Counted from the stretch's first letter, positions 26,368-34,919 are shown. The stretch is 56,375 nucleotides of DNA from Deltaproteobacteria bacterium (GCA_003696955.1 RFGU01000014.1:1-56375); one strand, 5' to 3'. The notes: generated by a model not told the origin, from the letters alone. Made by a program: numbers and translations.

Positions 26368-27324
26368 ATGTCGCCACGTCCCATCCCGTTCGCCTCCGTC
26401 GCCGGCCGCTTCGGCTCGACTTGCCGCCCCCCTCGTCGGCGCCGAACGTGCCGACGGGTTCCCCCAGGTACCACTGCGCCCTCGGTTGCGGTCGTCGTGC
26501 ACGCCGGCCTCGTCGCATGGGGGCTTGCGATCGCGGCCTGCGCCCCGGACACCGGCTACTACGAGGGGTTCGCCCCGCTCGAGATCGAGGCTTCCGACAT
26601 CGACGAGGAAACCGCCCACCCCGTGGTCGGCAACTTCGTCCAGCAAGAGTACTACCTGGACTTTCGTGCGCCGGCTCCCGACGAGTTCGCCGAACTTCGC
26701 CCGGAAGGATCGACCCCCATGGAGTGGATCCCGTGGATCCGCCGCGACGACATCGACGTGTCCGTGCAGTTTCGACTGACCAACCTGGCCGACGGGCCGA
26801 TCCGAGCGTTCGTCCTGCTCGACGGTGCGACGGAGTTCTACGACTGGAACCCCGTGGCCTTCTACGGACTTGCCGGCGGCGAGGACGCGGACGAGGTACC
26901 GTTTCCGTCCCTGCTCGGGTTCACGCCCAAGATGCTCGAGGCGGGCGAGGTGTACGAGGGCGAGTACCGGGAAGACGATCTGCGCGAGGCCATGCTCGAC
27001 CTCGACGTGCTCACGCGCTTTTGCGGCGGCCCCTTCGCCGTGCTCTACAACCGAAGCGAGGTGGACCCCGTGGGCATGGAGGAGGTGCCCGAGGATGCGG
27101 TCATCGCCGGCATGGGCATGATCCGAATGACCCTGGGGGCGACGGGCCCCGCCCGGCTCGAGTACGCCATCCGCGTACGTGACCGCGGGGGCCGCATCTT
27201 CGATGCGCACACCGACAACCTGCGCTACGAGTTCATGCCTGAGCCGTACCTTCCTCCGGCGGTCGCGGGCATGGCGGGCATGACCGACCCGAATGGTTGT
27301 GCGCCGACCGAGGAGGCGCCGTGA
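26368..27324 (+). CDS. Predicted lipoprotein linked to the Glt/Nfs-like operon
   Basis: 318 residues. A long basic N-terminus (CRPPRRRRTCRR) precedes a hydrophobic core and a perfect lipobox, IAAC, at about residue 58. The mature part is acidic and beta-rich, with EASDIDEETAHPVVGNFVQQ, VSVQFRLTNLADGPIRAFVLLDGATEFYDW and a paired Cys late in the sequence. An AGGAG ribosome-binding site overlaps the preceding stop, and its own stop overlaps the next GTG. No family is recognised. A surface-exposed or periplasmic outer-membrane lipoprotein added to the core machine is the most economical idea. Confidence 0.75.
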   Translation: MSPRPIPFASVAGRFGSTCRPPRRRRTCRRVPPGTTAPSVAVVVHAGLVAWGLAIAACAPDTGYYEGFAPLEIEASDIDEETAHPVVGNFVQQEYYLDFRAPAPDEFAELRPEGSTPMEWIPWIRRDDIDVSVQFRLTNLADGPIRAFVLLDGATEFYDWNPVAFYGLAGGEDADEVPFPSLLGFTPKMLEAGEVYEGEYREDDLREAMLDLDVLTRFCGGPFAVLYNRSEVDPVGMEEVPEDAVIAGMGMIRMTLGATGPARLEYAIRVRDRGGRIFDAHTDNLRYEFMPEPYLPPAVAGMAGMTDPNGCAPTEEAP

Positions 27325-28049
27325 CCGGCCAGCTCGCGTGGTGTGCGGCGATGCTTTCGTGGCTCGGTCCCGCCGGGGGACCAGCCGACACGGAGGACGT
27401 CGGCGTCGTCGAAGCCTCGACACCCGATCCCACGGTGTTTCCCGACCCCGACGACTTCGCCACCGGTCTTGCGGTGGAGGCCGCCGCCGGTCCCGCCGCC
27501 CCCCTCGGGGCGACGCAGCGCCTGCTCGGACCCGCCCTAGGCGCGACCGCCCGCCTCGGCTACGAGATCCGCCGTTGGGTCGCCGTACAGGTGGCCGGCC
27601 ACGTCCAATCCGGCTTCTACGACGACGGTGTCATCGTCCACGAGCCGTTCCAGCAGTTCACCTACACGGCCGAGACCCGCTTCGCCGTGCCGTTTCGGCG
27701 CTTCGCCATCGGCCTACAGGGGGGCGCGGGCGTGTTCCACGTAAGCTCCAACCTGTTGCAGATCGGGGGCCTCGTCCCCGACCCGCGGCGCTACGGATTC
27801 GCGTGGGACGCCTCGCTCTTCTTCGACGTCCACACCCTGAGCAAGGGGTTCTCCCTCGGGCTGGTCACCACCTTCGTCGGAACTCCGCGGTTCCAGCAGG
27901 CGGGGACGCTCTTCGTCCAGCTCTACCTGCGGCTCGGACTCGGTGCCTCGACCGCCGAACGAAGGGCACGAAGACGAGCCAAGCAAGCACGCCCCGACGG
28001 CGACCGGCGGGCCGCGCACGTGCGGCCGGTGCCGGCTCGTCAGATGTAG
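27321..28049 (+). CDS. Predicted outer-membrane barrel protein at the operon end
   Basis: 242 residues from GTG 27321, which overlaps the previous stop (GTGA) and has a GAGGAGG ribosome-binding site. A weak signal peptide (VTGQLAWCAAMLSWLG) and acidic spacer precede alternating strands: GATARLGYEIRRWVAVQVAGHVQ, FAVPFRRFAIGLQGGAGVFHV, GFAWDASLFFDVHTLSKGFSLGLV and LFVQLYLRLGLG. A basic tail of about 30 residues follows the last strand, unusual for a Bam substrate that normally ends in an aromatic residue. It could be the third barrel of the complex (GltH-like position), but this is inference. Confidence 0.7.
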   Translation: MTGQLAWCAAMLSWLGPAGGPADTEDVGVVEASTPDPTVFPDPDDFATGLAVEAAAGPAAPLGATQRLLGPALGATARLGYEIRRWVAVQVAGHVQSGFYDDGVIVHEPFQQFTYTAETRFAVPFRRFAIGLQGGAGVFHVSSNLLQIGGLVPDPRRYGFAWDASLFFDVHTLSKGFSLGLVTTFVGTPRFQQAGTLFVQLYLRLGLGASTAERRARRRAKQARPDGDRRAAHVRPVPARQM

Positions 28050-28297
28050 AAGTCCACCACCGCAACCCCGCGGACGGACTCGTCCGGCAACGGATCGCGC
28101 TCGGGGGTCGCGGCCGGCGGCATTCGCACCGAATCGTGCAGGGGGAGTTCGAGCCGTTGCTGCACCTCGGGCCTTGGATTGCGCCTTCGGCGCACCGGCG
28201 TCCGCGTGGGGCACCCCGTCGCACGGACCTCGATGTCGCCTCCGACCCGGAGGCGTCGGGCGAGGTCGCCGTCGAAGCTCGTCGGGCGGGCAGTCAC
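28040..28297 (-). CDS. Small hypothetical protein
   Basis: 85 codons from GTG 28297, with strongly G/C-biased third positions like real genes here. Its 3' end overlaps the convergent barrel gene by 10 nt. The product (TARPTSFDGDLARRLRVGGD to RGVAVVDFYI) has no recognised domain, signal peptide or membrane segment. The frame stays open to an ATG at 28483, but that upstream part is AT-richer and has the look of a control region. It may be a fragment of a decayed gene. Confidence 0.4.
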   Translation of the reverse strand: MTARPTSFDGDLARRLRVGGDIEVRATGCPTRTPVRRRRNPRPEVQQRLELPLHDSVRMPPAATPERDPLPDESVRGVAVVDFYI

Positions 28298-28620
28298 GCC
28301 CCTAGACCAAGCAAGAGTCGGGCCATTTTGGGGCGGTGGGAACCGATCGTGCATCTTGCCGGCAATTCTGCGGCGGATCGCACCGCTCCGCGAGTTTTCG
28401 TCACTTTGGGCCGCGACAGCAATGTCATGGTCGTGACACTCGGTGAGAACAATTCTCGTCACGCCGACAGCGTAAGTCGTCATACATGTCTTGCAAGATC
28501 CTGAACGGCAAAGGCGCGCCTATTGCGCACCCACTGCAAGGGCGCACTCGGGGAGACCGCGGGTAGACGCCCCAGGCGGTGGCCCTTCTCGGCTTCGACC
28601 GGCGGAGCCGTGCGCAGCCT
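28298..28620. other. Intergenic, relatively AT-rich region with inverted repeats
   Basis: No convincing gene. Base composition drops below that of the flanking coding DNA between about 28310 and 28520. A nested inverted repeat lies at 28433-28462: GTGAC ... GAGAA-CAA-TTCTC ... GTCAC. On the minus strand, TTGCAA followed after 16 nt by TACGCT (near 28474-28497) could be a promoter for the small downstream ORF. Nothing further is supported. Confidence 0.5.
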
Positions 28621-29286
28621 TCAGAAGTCCACCACGACCCACCGCGTGCCTTCTCGTTCCAGGTGCACGCGGCCTGCATCCCCCATGTCGAGAAGCGCGC
28701 CGTGGTCGTCCTGAACCAGCGGATCGCCGAGGTGTTCGGCCAGCCGGTCCCGGCGCGCGCGAAGGTCGGCGGCAAGGGGCCCTTTCGTCCACGCGGCCTC
28801 GAGCTGCTCGGCGCTCAGCCCGATGCGGTAGCGGCGCGGGGCCAACGATACGAGAACGTCGTACCGCCCGGCACGGGACGCCCACACCAGGGCCCGCAGC
28901 GCGCCCCGTGGCGTGTTCGCCGAAAAGAGTTGCGTGGGATCCTCGGCGAAACGCCAACCCTCGTCGGTCCGAACCGCGCGAGCCGGAAGCTCGGCCCCGA
29001 GCCAGATCGTCGTACGCATCTCCACCGGGCGGCCGCCCCGCAGATCGCGGGCCATGCCCGCTCGCCTCTCGGGGTCCATCACGGCGTCCCAGTGCACCCA
29101 TGCCCGCTGCGCAGGCAGCACGTGCTCGGCCGCCTGCCGCGTGCGCCCCTTCGCCACCGCGGCGGCAAGCTTCGACTGCGCCACCCGCACCGGCCGCGCC
29201 CCGTGCACCGTCCCGCAGCCCGCACCGAGACACATCACCAGCAGCGCAACCCACCGAGGACGCGATCGGCAGCGACGATGGACCAT
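28621..29286 (-). CDS. Predicted lipoprotein of unknown function
   Basis: 221 residues. Basic n-region MVHRRCRSRPR, hydrophobic core WVALLVMCLGAGC and a probable lipid Cys24. The mature part is a mixed alpha/beta domain: EHVLPAQRAWVHWDAVMDPE, GRPVEMRTTIWLGAELPARA, DEGWRFAEDP, YDVLVSLAPRRYR and TRWVVVDF at the end. No known family is recognised, though the helix-plus-beta layout and the terminal WVVVDF resemble NTF2-like/DUF-type transport-associated folds. It follows fabZ by 9 nt and closes the long minus-strand run. Confidence 0.7.
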   Translation of the reverse strand: MVHRRCRSRPRWVALLVMCLGAGCGTVHGARPVRVAQSKLAAAVAKGRTRQAAEHVLPAQRAWVHWDAVMDPERRAGMARDLRGGRPVEMRTTIWLGAELPARAVRTDEGWRFAEDPTQLFSANTPRGALRALVWASRAGRYDVLVSLAPRRYRIGLSAEQLEAAWTKGPLAADLRARRDRLAEHLGDPLVQDDHGALLDMGDAGRVHLEREGTRWVVVDF

Positions 29287-29295
29287 GGTACGTCC

Positions 29296-29754
29296 TCAGC
29301 CCGCCGCGGCCTTCGGCTGGATGATCGCCGTGAAGCTCGCGGTGGTCTTGACCTCGTCGCCGCAACGCACCGTCCCCTCGAACTTGCCCACCCGGCCAAG
29401 GCGCAGCGCGTGCACCTCGAGGTCGAGCCGCTCACCGGGCACAGCGGGGGCTCGGAACTTCGCCTCCTGGATCCCGATGAACAGGCAATCGTGGCGGGCG
29501 GGATCGAAGGCCCCCGAGACGCTGGCCAGCACGACGGCGGCCTGCGCCAGCGCCTCGACCTGGACGACGCCGGGAAGGATGGGCCGTCCCGGGAAGTGGC
29601 CCTGCAGGATCGGGTTGGACATGGAGACCATGTGATAGGCAACGATGGACCGCTCGGGCTCGACCCGCTCCACGCCGTCGATGAAGAGGAACGGAAAGCG
29701 GTGGGGCAGCATGCCGAGTACCGCCTGGATGTCGATCCGCTCGGGCGTCGTCAT
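29296..29754 (-). CDS. fabZ: 3-hydroxyacyl-ACP dehydratase FabZ
   Basis: 152 residues, hot-dog fold. The N-terminal IQAVLGMLPHRFPFLFID, the catalytic His and Glu in HFPGRPILPGVVQVEALAQ, and KFRAPAVPGERLDLEV are diagnostic. It dehydrates 3-hydroxyacyl-ACP in fatty acid and lipid A acyl-chain synthesis. In many Gram-negatives fabZ lies in bamA-ompH-lpxD-fabZ-lpxA. Here it follows the ompH genes but lpxD is missing and the next gene is a lipoprotein, not lpxA. ATG 29754 fits the family start. A TATCGT hexamer 9 nt upstream could be a -10 element of its own promoter. Confidence 0.95.
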   Translation of the reverse strand: MTTPERIDIQAVLGMLPHRFPFLFIDGVERVEPERSIVAYHMVSMSNPILQGHFPGRPILPGVVQVEALAQAAVVLASVSGAFDPARHDCLFIGIQEAKFRAPAVPGERLDLEVHALRLGRVGKFEGTVRCGDEVKTTASFTAIIQPKAAAG

Positions 29755-29810
29755 GGGCCTTGGACGATACCCGATGCACGCCCCGCCCGCCACGCCGGCG
29801 AAAGCGACGC

Positions 29811-30383
29811 CTACTTGGGATGGGCGGCGTCGTAGGCCGCGATGACCTGGTCGGTGATGTCGTAGGCGTCGCCGGCGAGCACCACCGTACCGGGGTCGCG
29901 CACGAGCACCAGGTCGATGCCCTGCTTGCGCGCGAGCTTGGCGACCACCGCCTGGATCTTGCGGTACATCTCCTCGAGCAGTTTGCCCTCCTGGGCCGCG
30001 AGATCCTGCTGGAGGGTGAAGGCCACCTGCTGCATCTCCATGTACTCGCGCTGCAGGCGTTCTTGCGCCTTGGCCAGTTCCTCGCCGGAGAGCTTGCTCG
30101 CCTTCTCCACCTTCGATTCGAGTTGCCCGCGCATCTCGTCGAGCTTCTTCTGCTTCGCCTTGGCGCTCCGCTCCATCTTCCTGCGCGCCGCCTTGCCCTG
30201 GCGGGTCTCCTGCAGGACCCGCTGCAGGTCCACGACGGCGATCTTGCGCACCGAGGGGATCTTCGCCTCGGCCACCGAAGCGGCGCCGAAGGCCGCGAGC
30301 CCGACGGCGGGCCCGCCCGCCAGGAGAGCAGCGGAGAGGGCGATCCGCGCGAAACGACGAAGTCCTCGGTTGCCGTAGGTCAT
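29811..30383 (-). CDS. OmpH/Skp-family periplasmic chaperone (copy 1, fabZ-proximal)
   Basis: 190 residues. A signal peptide ends near SVAEA, then the first beta strand VRKIAVVDLQRVLQETRQG. Long charged coiled-coil helices follow (about 65-145, KLDEMRGQLESKVEKASKLS, EYMEMQQVAFTLQQDLAAQ), then the closing strand GIDLVLVRDPGTVVLAGDAYDITDQVI. That is the Skp jellyfish layout. It would hold unfolded outer-membrane proteins for the Bam complex encoded just upstream. It begins 8 nt after copy 2. Confidence 0.93.
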   Translation of the reverse strand: MTYGNRGLRRFARIALSAALLAGGPAVGLAAFGAASVAEAKIPSVRKIAVVDLQRVLQETRQGKAARRKMERSAKAKQKKLDEMRGQLESKVEKASKLSGEELAKAQERLQREYMEMQQVAFTLQQDLAAQEGKLLEEMYRKIQAVVAKLARKQGIDLVLVRDPGTVVLAGDAYDITDQVIAAYDAAHPK

Positions 30384-30391
30384 GACCACGC

Positions 30392-30928
30392 TCACTTGTG
30401 CTCCTTGTCGTAGCGCCGGATGACCTCGGCGGTGAGGTCGAGGGAGGGCGCCACGTACACGATGGTCATCTGGTCCTTGACGAAGACCAGGTCGATGCCA
30501 CGCTCCTTGCCGATCTTGCGTACGATCCGTTGTACGTTGGCGTAGATCTCCTCGAGCATGTCGCTTTCCATCTTCGCGACCTCGGCCTCGAAGGCCATCG
30601 CGTCCTGCTGCCACTTGGCCGAGGCCTCCTGCAGCTCCCGTTGCAGCTTCGCACGCTCGGCCGGACCGAGCTTGGAGAGCCGCGCCGCCTGGGCCTCGAG
30701 CCGGGCGCGCTCCTTGTCGAGGGCCTTTTGCTTGTCGGCCACCGCGCGTTCGAGCTTGGCGCGCGATCGCTTGCCGTGTCGCGTCTTCTCGAGGACCGCC
30801 TGCAGGTCGACGACGGCCGCCCGCCCCACCTGCGGCACCTCCGCGGCCTGCGCCACGGGGGCGGTGGTGAGCCCGCCCGCGGCCCCGAAAAGGAACGTGA
30901 TCGTCAATGCGAGGGCACGAAGCTGCAT
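30392..30928 (-). CDS. OmpH/Skp-family periplasmic chaperone (copy 2, middle)
   Basis: 178 residues. Signal peptide MQLRALALTITFLFGAAGG to VAQA, then AAVVDLQAVLEKTRHG, a basic/acidic coiled coil (KQKALDKERARLEAQAARLS, AMAFEAEVAKMESDML) and the terminal GIDLVFVKDQMTIVYVAPSLDLTAEVIRRYDKEHK. Same fold and length as its neighbours, clearly a diverged paralogue rather than a recent duplicate: the three differ through the coiled coil and share mainly the two beta-strand blocks. Spacing to copy 3 is 7 nt. Confidence 0.93.
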   Translation of the reverse strand: MQLRALALTITFLFGAAGGLTTAPVAQAAEVPQVGRAAVVDLQAVLEKTRHGKRSRAKLERAVADKQKALDKERARLEAQAARLSKLGPAERAKLQRELQEASAKWQQDAMAFEAEVAKMESDMLEEIYANVQRIVRKIGKERGIDLVFVKDQMTIVYVAPSLDLTAEVIRRYDKEHK

Positions 30929-30935
30929 GACACTC

Positions 30936-31475
30936 CTAGCGGTGCTTCTTGTCGTAGGCCAAGATGACCCGGTTGGTGATGTCGAGTCGCGGATCGGCGT
31001 AGAGCACCGTCATCTCGCCCCGCACGAAGACGATCTGCAGCTTCTCCTCGAGGGCGATCTGCTCGACGATCTTCGCCGCCTTGCGGTAGATCTTCTCGGT
31101 CAACAACGCTTCCTTGTCCGCGATCTCCTGCTGGAGCGACATGGCCAACTGCTCGAGGTCGGCCTGCTCGCGCATCAGGGCCTGTTGCCGCTCGGCGAGC
31201 TTCGCCTCGGAGAGCATGGGCGCCTTGCGCTGCAGGTCCCTGATCTTCTTTTCGAGTTCGCTGCGCTTGGCATCGAGCCGCGCCTTGTTGCGCGCGAAGG
31301 TCTTCTCGAGGTCCTTGCGGGCCTTCTTGCCCTCCTTCGTCTCGAGGAGCACGCGCTGGATCTGGACCACGGCCACCCGCTCGAGCTTGGCGGGTGCCGC
31401 CGCCCCGGCCTGCGGCGGCACAACTACCCCAGCGGTGAGGGCGAGGACGAAGGCCGTCGTGAGGCGTCGTGACAT
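30936..31475 (-). CDS. OmpH/Skp-family periplasmic chaperone (copy 3, bamA-proximal)
   Basis: 179 residues. Signal peptide MSRRLTTAFVLALTAGVVVPPQAGA, then LERVAVVQIQRVLLETKEG, a Lys/Arg/Glu-rich coiled coil and the closing block LQIVFVRGEMTVLYADPRLDITNRVILAYDKKHR. It lies 113 nt downstream of bamA, the usual bamA-skp order. The first of three tandem copies in transcription order, it is the best candidate for the ancestral Skp. Confidence 0.94.
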   Translation of the reverse strand: MSRRLTTAFVLALTAGVVVPPQAGAAAPAKLERVAVVQIQRVLLETKEGKKARKDLEKTFARNKARLDAKRSELEKKIRDLQRKAPMLSEAKLAERQQALMREQADLEQLAMSLQQEIADKEALLTEKIYRKAAKIVEQIALEEKLQIVFVRGEMTVLYADPRLDITNRVILAYDKKHR

Positions 31476-31588
31476 GGGAGCGCACCTTATCCGTGCCACC
31501 TTGGGGCGGCAACCGACGCTTGGACCGCCGGTGGGCCGGTTGCATTCACGCCCGGCACATGCGCTATGCGCGCACCCCCGTACCCCGG

Positions 31589-34183
31589 TCAGAACGAGTT
31601 GCCGATGTTGAATTCGAAGACCACCGGGTCCTCGCCCCGGGGATTGAGAGGGGTCGCCCGCTGGCGGTCGAGGGGAAAGCCCCACTCGAAGCGCAGGGGC
31701 CCGATGGGCGACTGCCAACGCACCCCGAACCCCACCGAGTAGCGAAGGTTGCGCAGCCGGAAGCGGTCGCACGGGTCCGACTTGGGCAGCTCGGGCTCGG
31801 GCTCGAAGCAGTACTGCGGCTCGGTGTTGAACGCGTTTCCCATGTCGTAGAACAACACCCCCTTGATGTTGGCCGGGGGCACGATCATGAACTCGAACTC
31901 CGCATTGAATGCGGTCAGCAGGTTGCCGCCGACCCGGAATCCTTGTGCCGGGGACGTAGGGTCCGGGCCGCTTTGCACCTTGATCATGGGGCCGAGGCTC
32001 GCGAGCCGATAACCGCGGATCCCGCCGGCTCCGAAGATCCCGCCTGGGAAGTAGCGCTCGAAGATGGGCACGCCCTGGGCCGTGGGGCTGTGGACGAACC
32101 CGATTTGTAGGCGCGTCTTGAAGACCAACCAGGCGCGGAAGGCCTGCTGGCTGCGGATCACCGGAAAGTAGAGGCGGCTGTCGAGGTCGTACTTGTTGAA
32201 CTCGTTCTGCGACCCGAAGTAGCGGCTCGCGAACGACGCTCGAAGCTGATGGAACTGGCCCTGGGTGGGATAGAGGAAGTTGTCGCGGGTGTCGTACGCA
32301 ACGCGTGTCTCCACCGCCGACGTGAGGCCGTTCGTCAAGAGATTCGAGACGAGCCGGGACGGCGAGATCGATACCAAGGAACCCGGCGAGAAGATGCCGC
32401 CGACCGTGCCGAAGTTCCCCACCCCCGTCTTGACGTACTCGAGGTTGTAGCCCAGGAAGACCGTAAGGTTTCGCAGGAAGGGCAGCGGGTAGCCCCAACT
32501 GACGCGAAACCCCGTGCTGTCCCGCGCAAAGCTCGGATTGATGGTTCGCGCGTTGAAGACGGAGAAGATGAAGTTCCAACGCGAGTCGAGGAAGTAGCGT
32601 GTGAAGAACGACAGATTGAAGTTGCGTCGCAGGCTCGAAAGCTGCGCCACGAGTTGCACCGTGGCGCCCCGCCCGAGGAAGTTGTCGTAGGCGATCTGCG
32701 CCTGCAGCACGAAGTTCTCGATGGTCGAGAAGCCCGCGCCCACCTGGAAGGTCCCGGTGAGGCGTTCGGTGACCTCGACGTTGAGGACGATCTTGTCCGG
32801 GGCCGACCCCTTCGAGGTGGAGACCGTGGCCTCCGAGAAGTAGCCGAGGCGCAAGACGGCGAACTCGGAACGCTCCTTGCCCGTCTCGGAGTACAGATCG
32901 CCCTCCGACACGAGCAGTTCACGGCGGATCACCTTGTCGGCGGTCTTCTCGTTGCCCGAGATCTCGATGCGCTCGATGTAGACGAGGGGCCCCTTGTCCA
33001 CCTCGAGCGTGAGGTAGAGCAGCAGGTTCTCCTTGTCGGGCCGAGCATTGGGGACGACGTTGACGTAGGCGTACCCGGCGTCCTTGTAGCGGCGCTCGAT
33101 GTCCGAACGGATGCGCTCCACCTTGCCCATGGCGGCCACGTCGCCCTTGCGAAGCAGCGGCGTGATGGACTCGGCCAAGGCCTGTTCGGTGTAGAGGGGC
33201 GATTCGCCCTTCGGCACCACCTCCTTGGCGCGAATCTCCCCGATGCGGTACTGCGGCCCCTCCTCCACCGGGATCGTGATGTGCACGAATCTCCGATCGG
33301 CACTGAGGCTGATCTGCGGATCCTTGATCCGGACGTCGAGATAGCCGTGGTCGAAGTACCAGGACTTGAGGAACTGGAAGTCCTGGGCGAAGGCATCCCG
33401 GTTGAACACGCCTCCGGCCTTCTTGGTCAGGATGCTCAGGTAGCCGCCGACGCGCGTCTGGATCGTGCGTTGAAGCTGCCGATCCGAAAACGCCTTGTTG
33501 CCCACGAAGGTGATGCTGCGCACCACCACCGGCTTGGACTCCTCGATGACGATGACCACGTCCACCTGGCCCGGATTGTCGGGGACGGGCCTTAGGGCGT
33601 AGTCGACCTTGGCGAGGAAGAACCCCTCCTCCGTGTAGAGGTCGCGGATCTTCTCGACGTTGGCCTTGACCTTGCCCAGATCCAGGACCTGGTTCTTCTC
33701 GAGGTCGAGCACCTCGTTGATGTCGTCGAGTTTGACCTTCGTGTTGCCCTCGACGATGATCTTGCGCACGGTCGGCCGCTCGCGAACGACGTAGGTCAAC
33801 ACGACGCCGTTGGGCCCGAGTTCCCCTTCGACCCGGATGTCCTCGAAGTAGCCGAGTCCCCACAAGCGACGGATGTCGGCGGCGAGCTTCTTGCGCGTCA
33901 GCAACTCCCCGACCGCGCTGTCGATCTCGAGCATCATCGCCTCGGATTCGACCCGTCGGTTCCCTTCGAACCGGATCTCCGCGATCGGCTGCCCGAACAG
34001 ATCGTCGGGCACGTCCGCCCCCACGAGGTACCGCGCCGCAAAGCCCACCCCGCTCGGGGACGCATGGGCACGGGACGGACCCAAGAGCCCGAGGAGCCAC
34101 GACCACGCCAGCACGAGCATCAGAACGGCGAACCGCCGCGGTACCCGCACCGGCCCATCCCGCGAACCCCTGCACGCACTCAC
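31589..34183 (-). CDS. bamA: Outer membrane protein assembly factor BamA
   Basis: 864 residues from GTG 34183. A signal peptide (FAVLMLVLAWSWLLGLLGPSRAHA) precedes five POTRA domains (about 55-460: IAEIRFEGNRRVESEAM, TVRKIIVEGNTKVKLDDINE, VVVRSITFVGNKAFSDRQLQR, RIGEIRAKEV, VYIERIEISGNEKTADKVIRREL). A 16-strand barrel follows, with the conserved lid-loop motif GGIRGYR near residue 722 and the C-terminal NIGNSF. It inserts beta-barrel proteins into the outer membrane. The start sits 1 nt after the lolD stop, so lolC-lolD-bamA-skp form one unit. The long ORF extends further upstream into lolD; GTG 34183 was chosen for the signal peptide and gene spacing. Confidence 0.96.
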   Translation of the reverse strand: MSACRGSRDGPVRVPRRFAVLMLVLAWSWLLGLLGPSRAHASPSGVGFAARYLVGADVPDDLFGQPIAEIRFEGNRRVESEAMMLEIDSAVGELLTRKKLAADIRRLWGLGYFEDIRVEGELGPNGVVLTYVVRERPTVRKIIVEGNTKVKLDDINEVLDLEKNQVLDLGKVKANVEKIRDLYTEEGFFLAKVDYALRPVPDNPGQVDVVIVIEESKPVVVRSITFVGNKAFSDRQLQRTIQTRVGGYLSILTKKAGGVFNRDAFAQDFQFLKSWYFDHGYLDVRIKDPQISLSADRRFVHITIPVEEGPQYRIGEIRAKEVVPKGESPLYTEQALAESITPLLRKGDVAAMGKVERIRSDIERRYKDAGYAYVNVVPNARPDKENLLLYLTLEVDKGPLVYIERIEISGNEKTADKVIRRELLVSEGDLYSETGKERSEFAVLRLGYFSEATVSTSKGSAPDKIVLNVEVTERLTGTFQVGAGFSTIENFVLQAQIAYDNFLGRGATVQLVAQLSSLRRNFNLSFFTRYFLDSRWNFIFSVFNARTINPSFARDSTGFRVSWGYPLPFLRNLTVFLGYNLEYVKTGVGNFGTVGGIFSPGSLVSISPSRLVSNLLTNGLTSAVETRVAYDTRDNFLYPTQGQFHQLRASFASRYFGSQNEFNKYDLDSRLYFPVIRSQQAFRAWLVFKTRLQIGFVHSPTAQGVPIFERYFPGGIFGAGGIRGYRLASLGPMIKVQSGPDPTSPAQGFRVGGNLLTAFNAEFEFMIVPPANIKGVLFYDMGNAFNTEPQYCFEPEPELPKSDPCDRFRLRNLRYSVGFGVRWQSPIGPLRFEWGFPLDRQRATPLNPRGEDPVVFEFNIGNSF

Positions 34184-34184
34184 G

Positions 34185-34919
34185 TCAGGCAAGGCCCTCC
34201 CCGCCTGCGGGCCCTTCGTCCTCCACCAGACGACCGTCGGCCATGCGAATGCACCGCGGAGCAAGGCGCGCAAGCTCCATGTTGTGGGTCACGAGCAACA
34301 TGGCCATGCCGGTCTCGGCGTTGAGTTCGAAGAGCAGGTCGTGAACCTCGCGGCTGGTCTTCGTATCGAGGTTGCCGGTGGGCTCGTCGGCGAGCAGGAG
34401 CTTGGGCGACATCACCAGCGCCCGGGCGATGGCCACCCGCTGCTGCTCACCGCCCGACAGCTCGCCGGGGCGGTGGGTGAGCCGATGGGCAAGGCCGACT
34501 CGTTCGAGCATGGCTGCCGCACGCTCGCGCGCCTGCCGCGGCGGCACCCGAGCGATGAGCGCCGGCATCATCACGTTCTCGAGGGCGTCGAACTCCGGCA
34601 GCAGATGGTGGAACTGGAAGACGAAGCCGATGGTGCGATTTCGAAACTCGGCGAGTTCCGGGGGCGTAAGCTCCACGACGTTGCGCCCCTCGTAGCGAAT
34701 CTCGCCGCGGGTGGGAAGATCGAGGGTTCCCAGGCAGTGCAAGAGCGTCGACTTGCCGGCACCCGAGGCGCCCACGACGGCACAGACCTCGCCCTGCCGC
34801 AGCACCAGGTTCACGTCCTTGAGCACGGGCAGCTCGCCACCGGCGTGGGGAAAGGACTTGTGAATGTGGACGACCTCGACGAGTGTTCGAGGCCCGTCGA
34901 CGGACGTTGGGCGGCTCAT
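34185..34919 (-). CDS. lolD: Lipoprotein-releasing ABC transporter ATP-binding protein LolD
   Basis: 244 residues. Walker [11 protein letters not shown]-loop [20 protein letters not shown] (the LolD/MacB-type signature), ABC signature [15 protein letters not shown], Walker [14 protein letters not shown] and H-loop LLVTHN are all present. It powers extraction of outer-membrane lipoproteins from the inner membrane with the LolC/E permease encoded just upstream. GGAG lies 4 nt before the ATG. The many lipoproteins encoded in this window would be its clients. Confidence 0.95.
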   Translation of the reverse strand: MSRPTSVDGPRTLVEVVHIHKSFPHAGGELPVLKDVNLVLRQGEVCAVVGASGAGKSTLLHCLGTLDLPTRGEIRYEGRNVVELTPPELAEFRNRTIGFVFQFHHLLPEFDALENVMMPALIARVPPRQARERAAAMLERVGLAHRLTHRPGELSGGEQQRVAIARALVMSPKLLLADEPTGNLDTKTSREVHDLLFELNAETGMAMLLVTHNMELARLAPRCIRMADGRLVEDEGPAGGEGLA

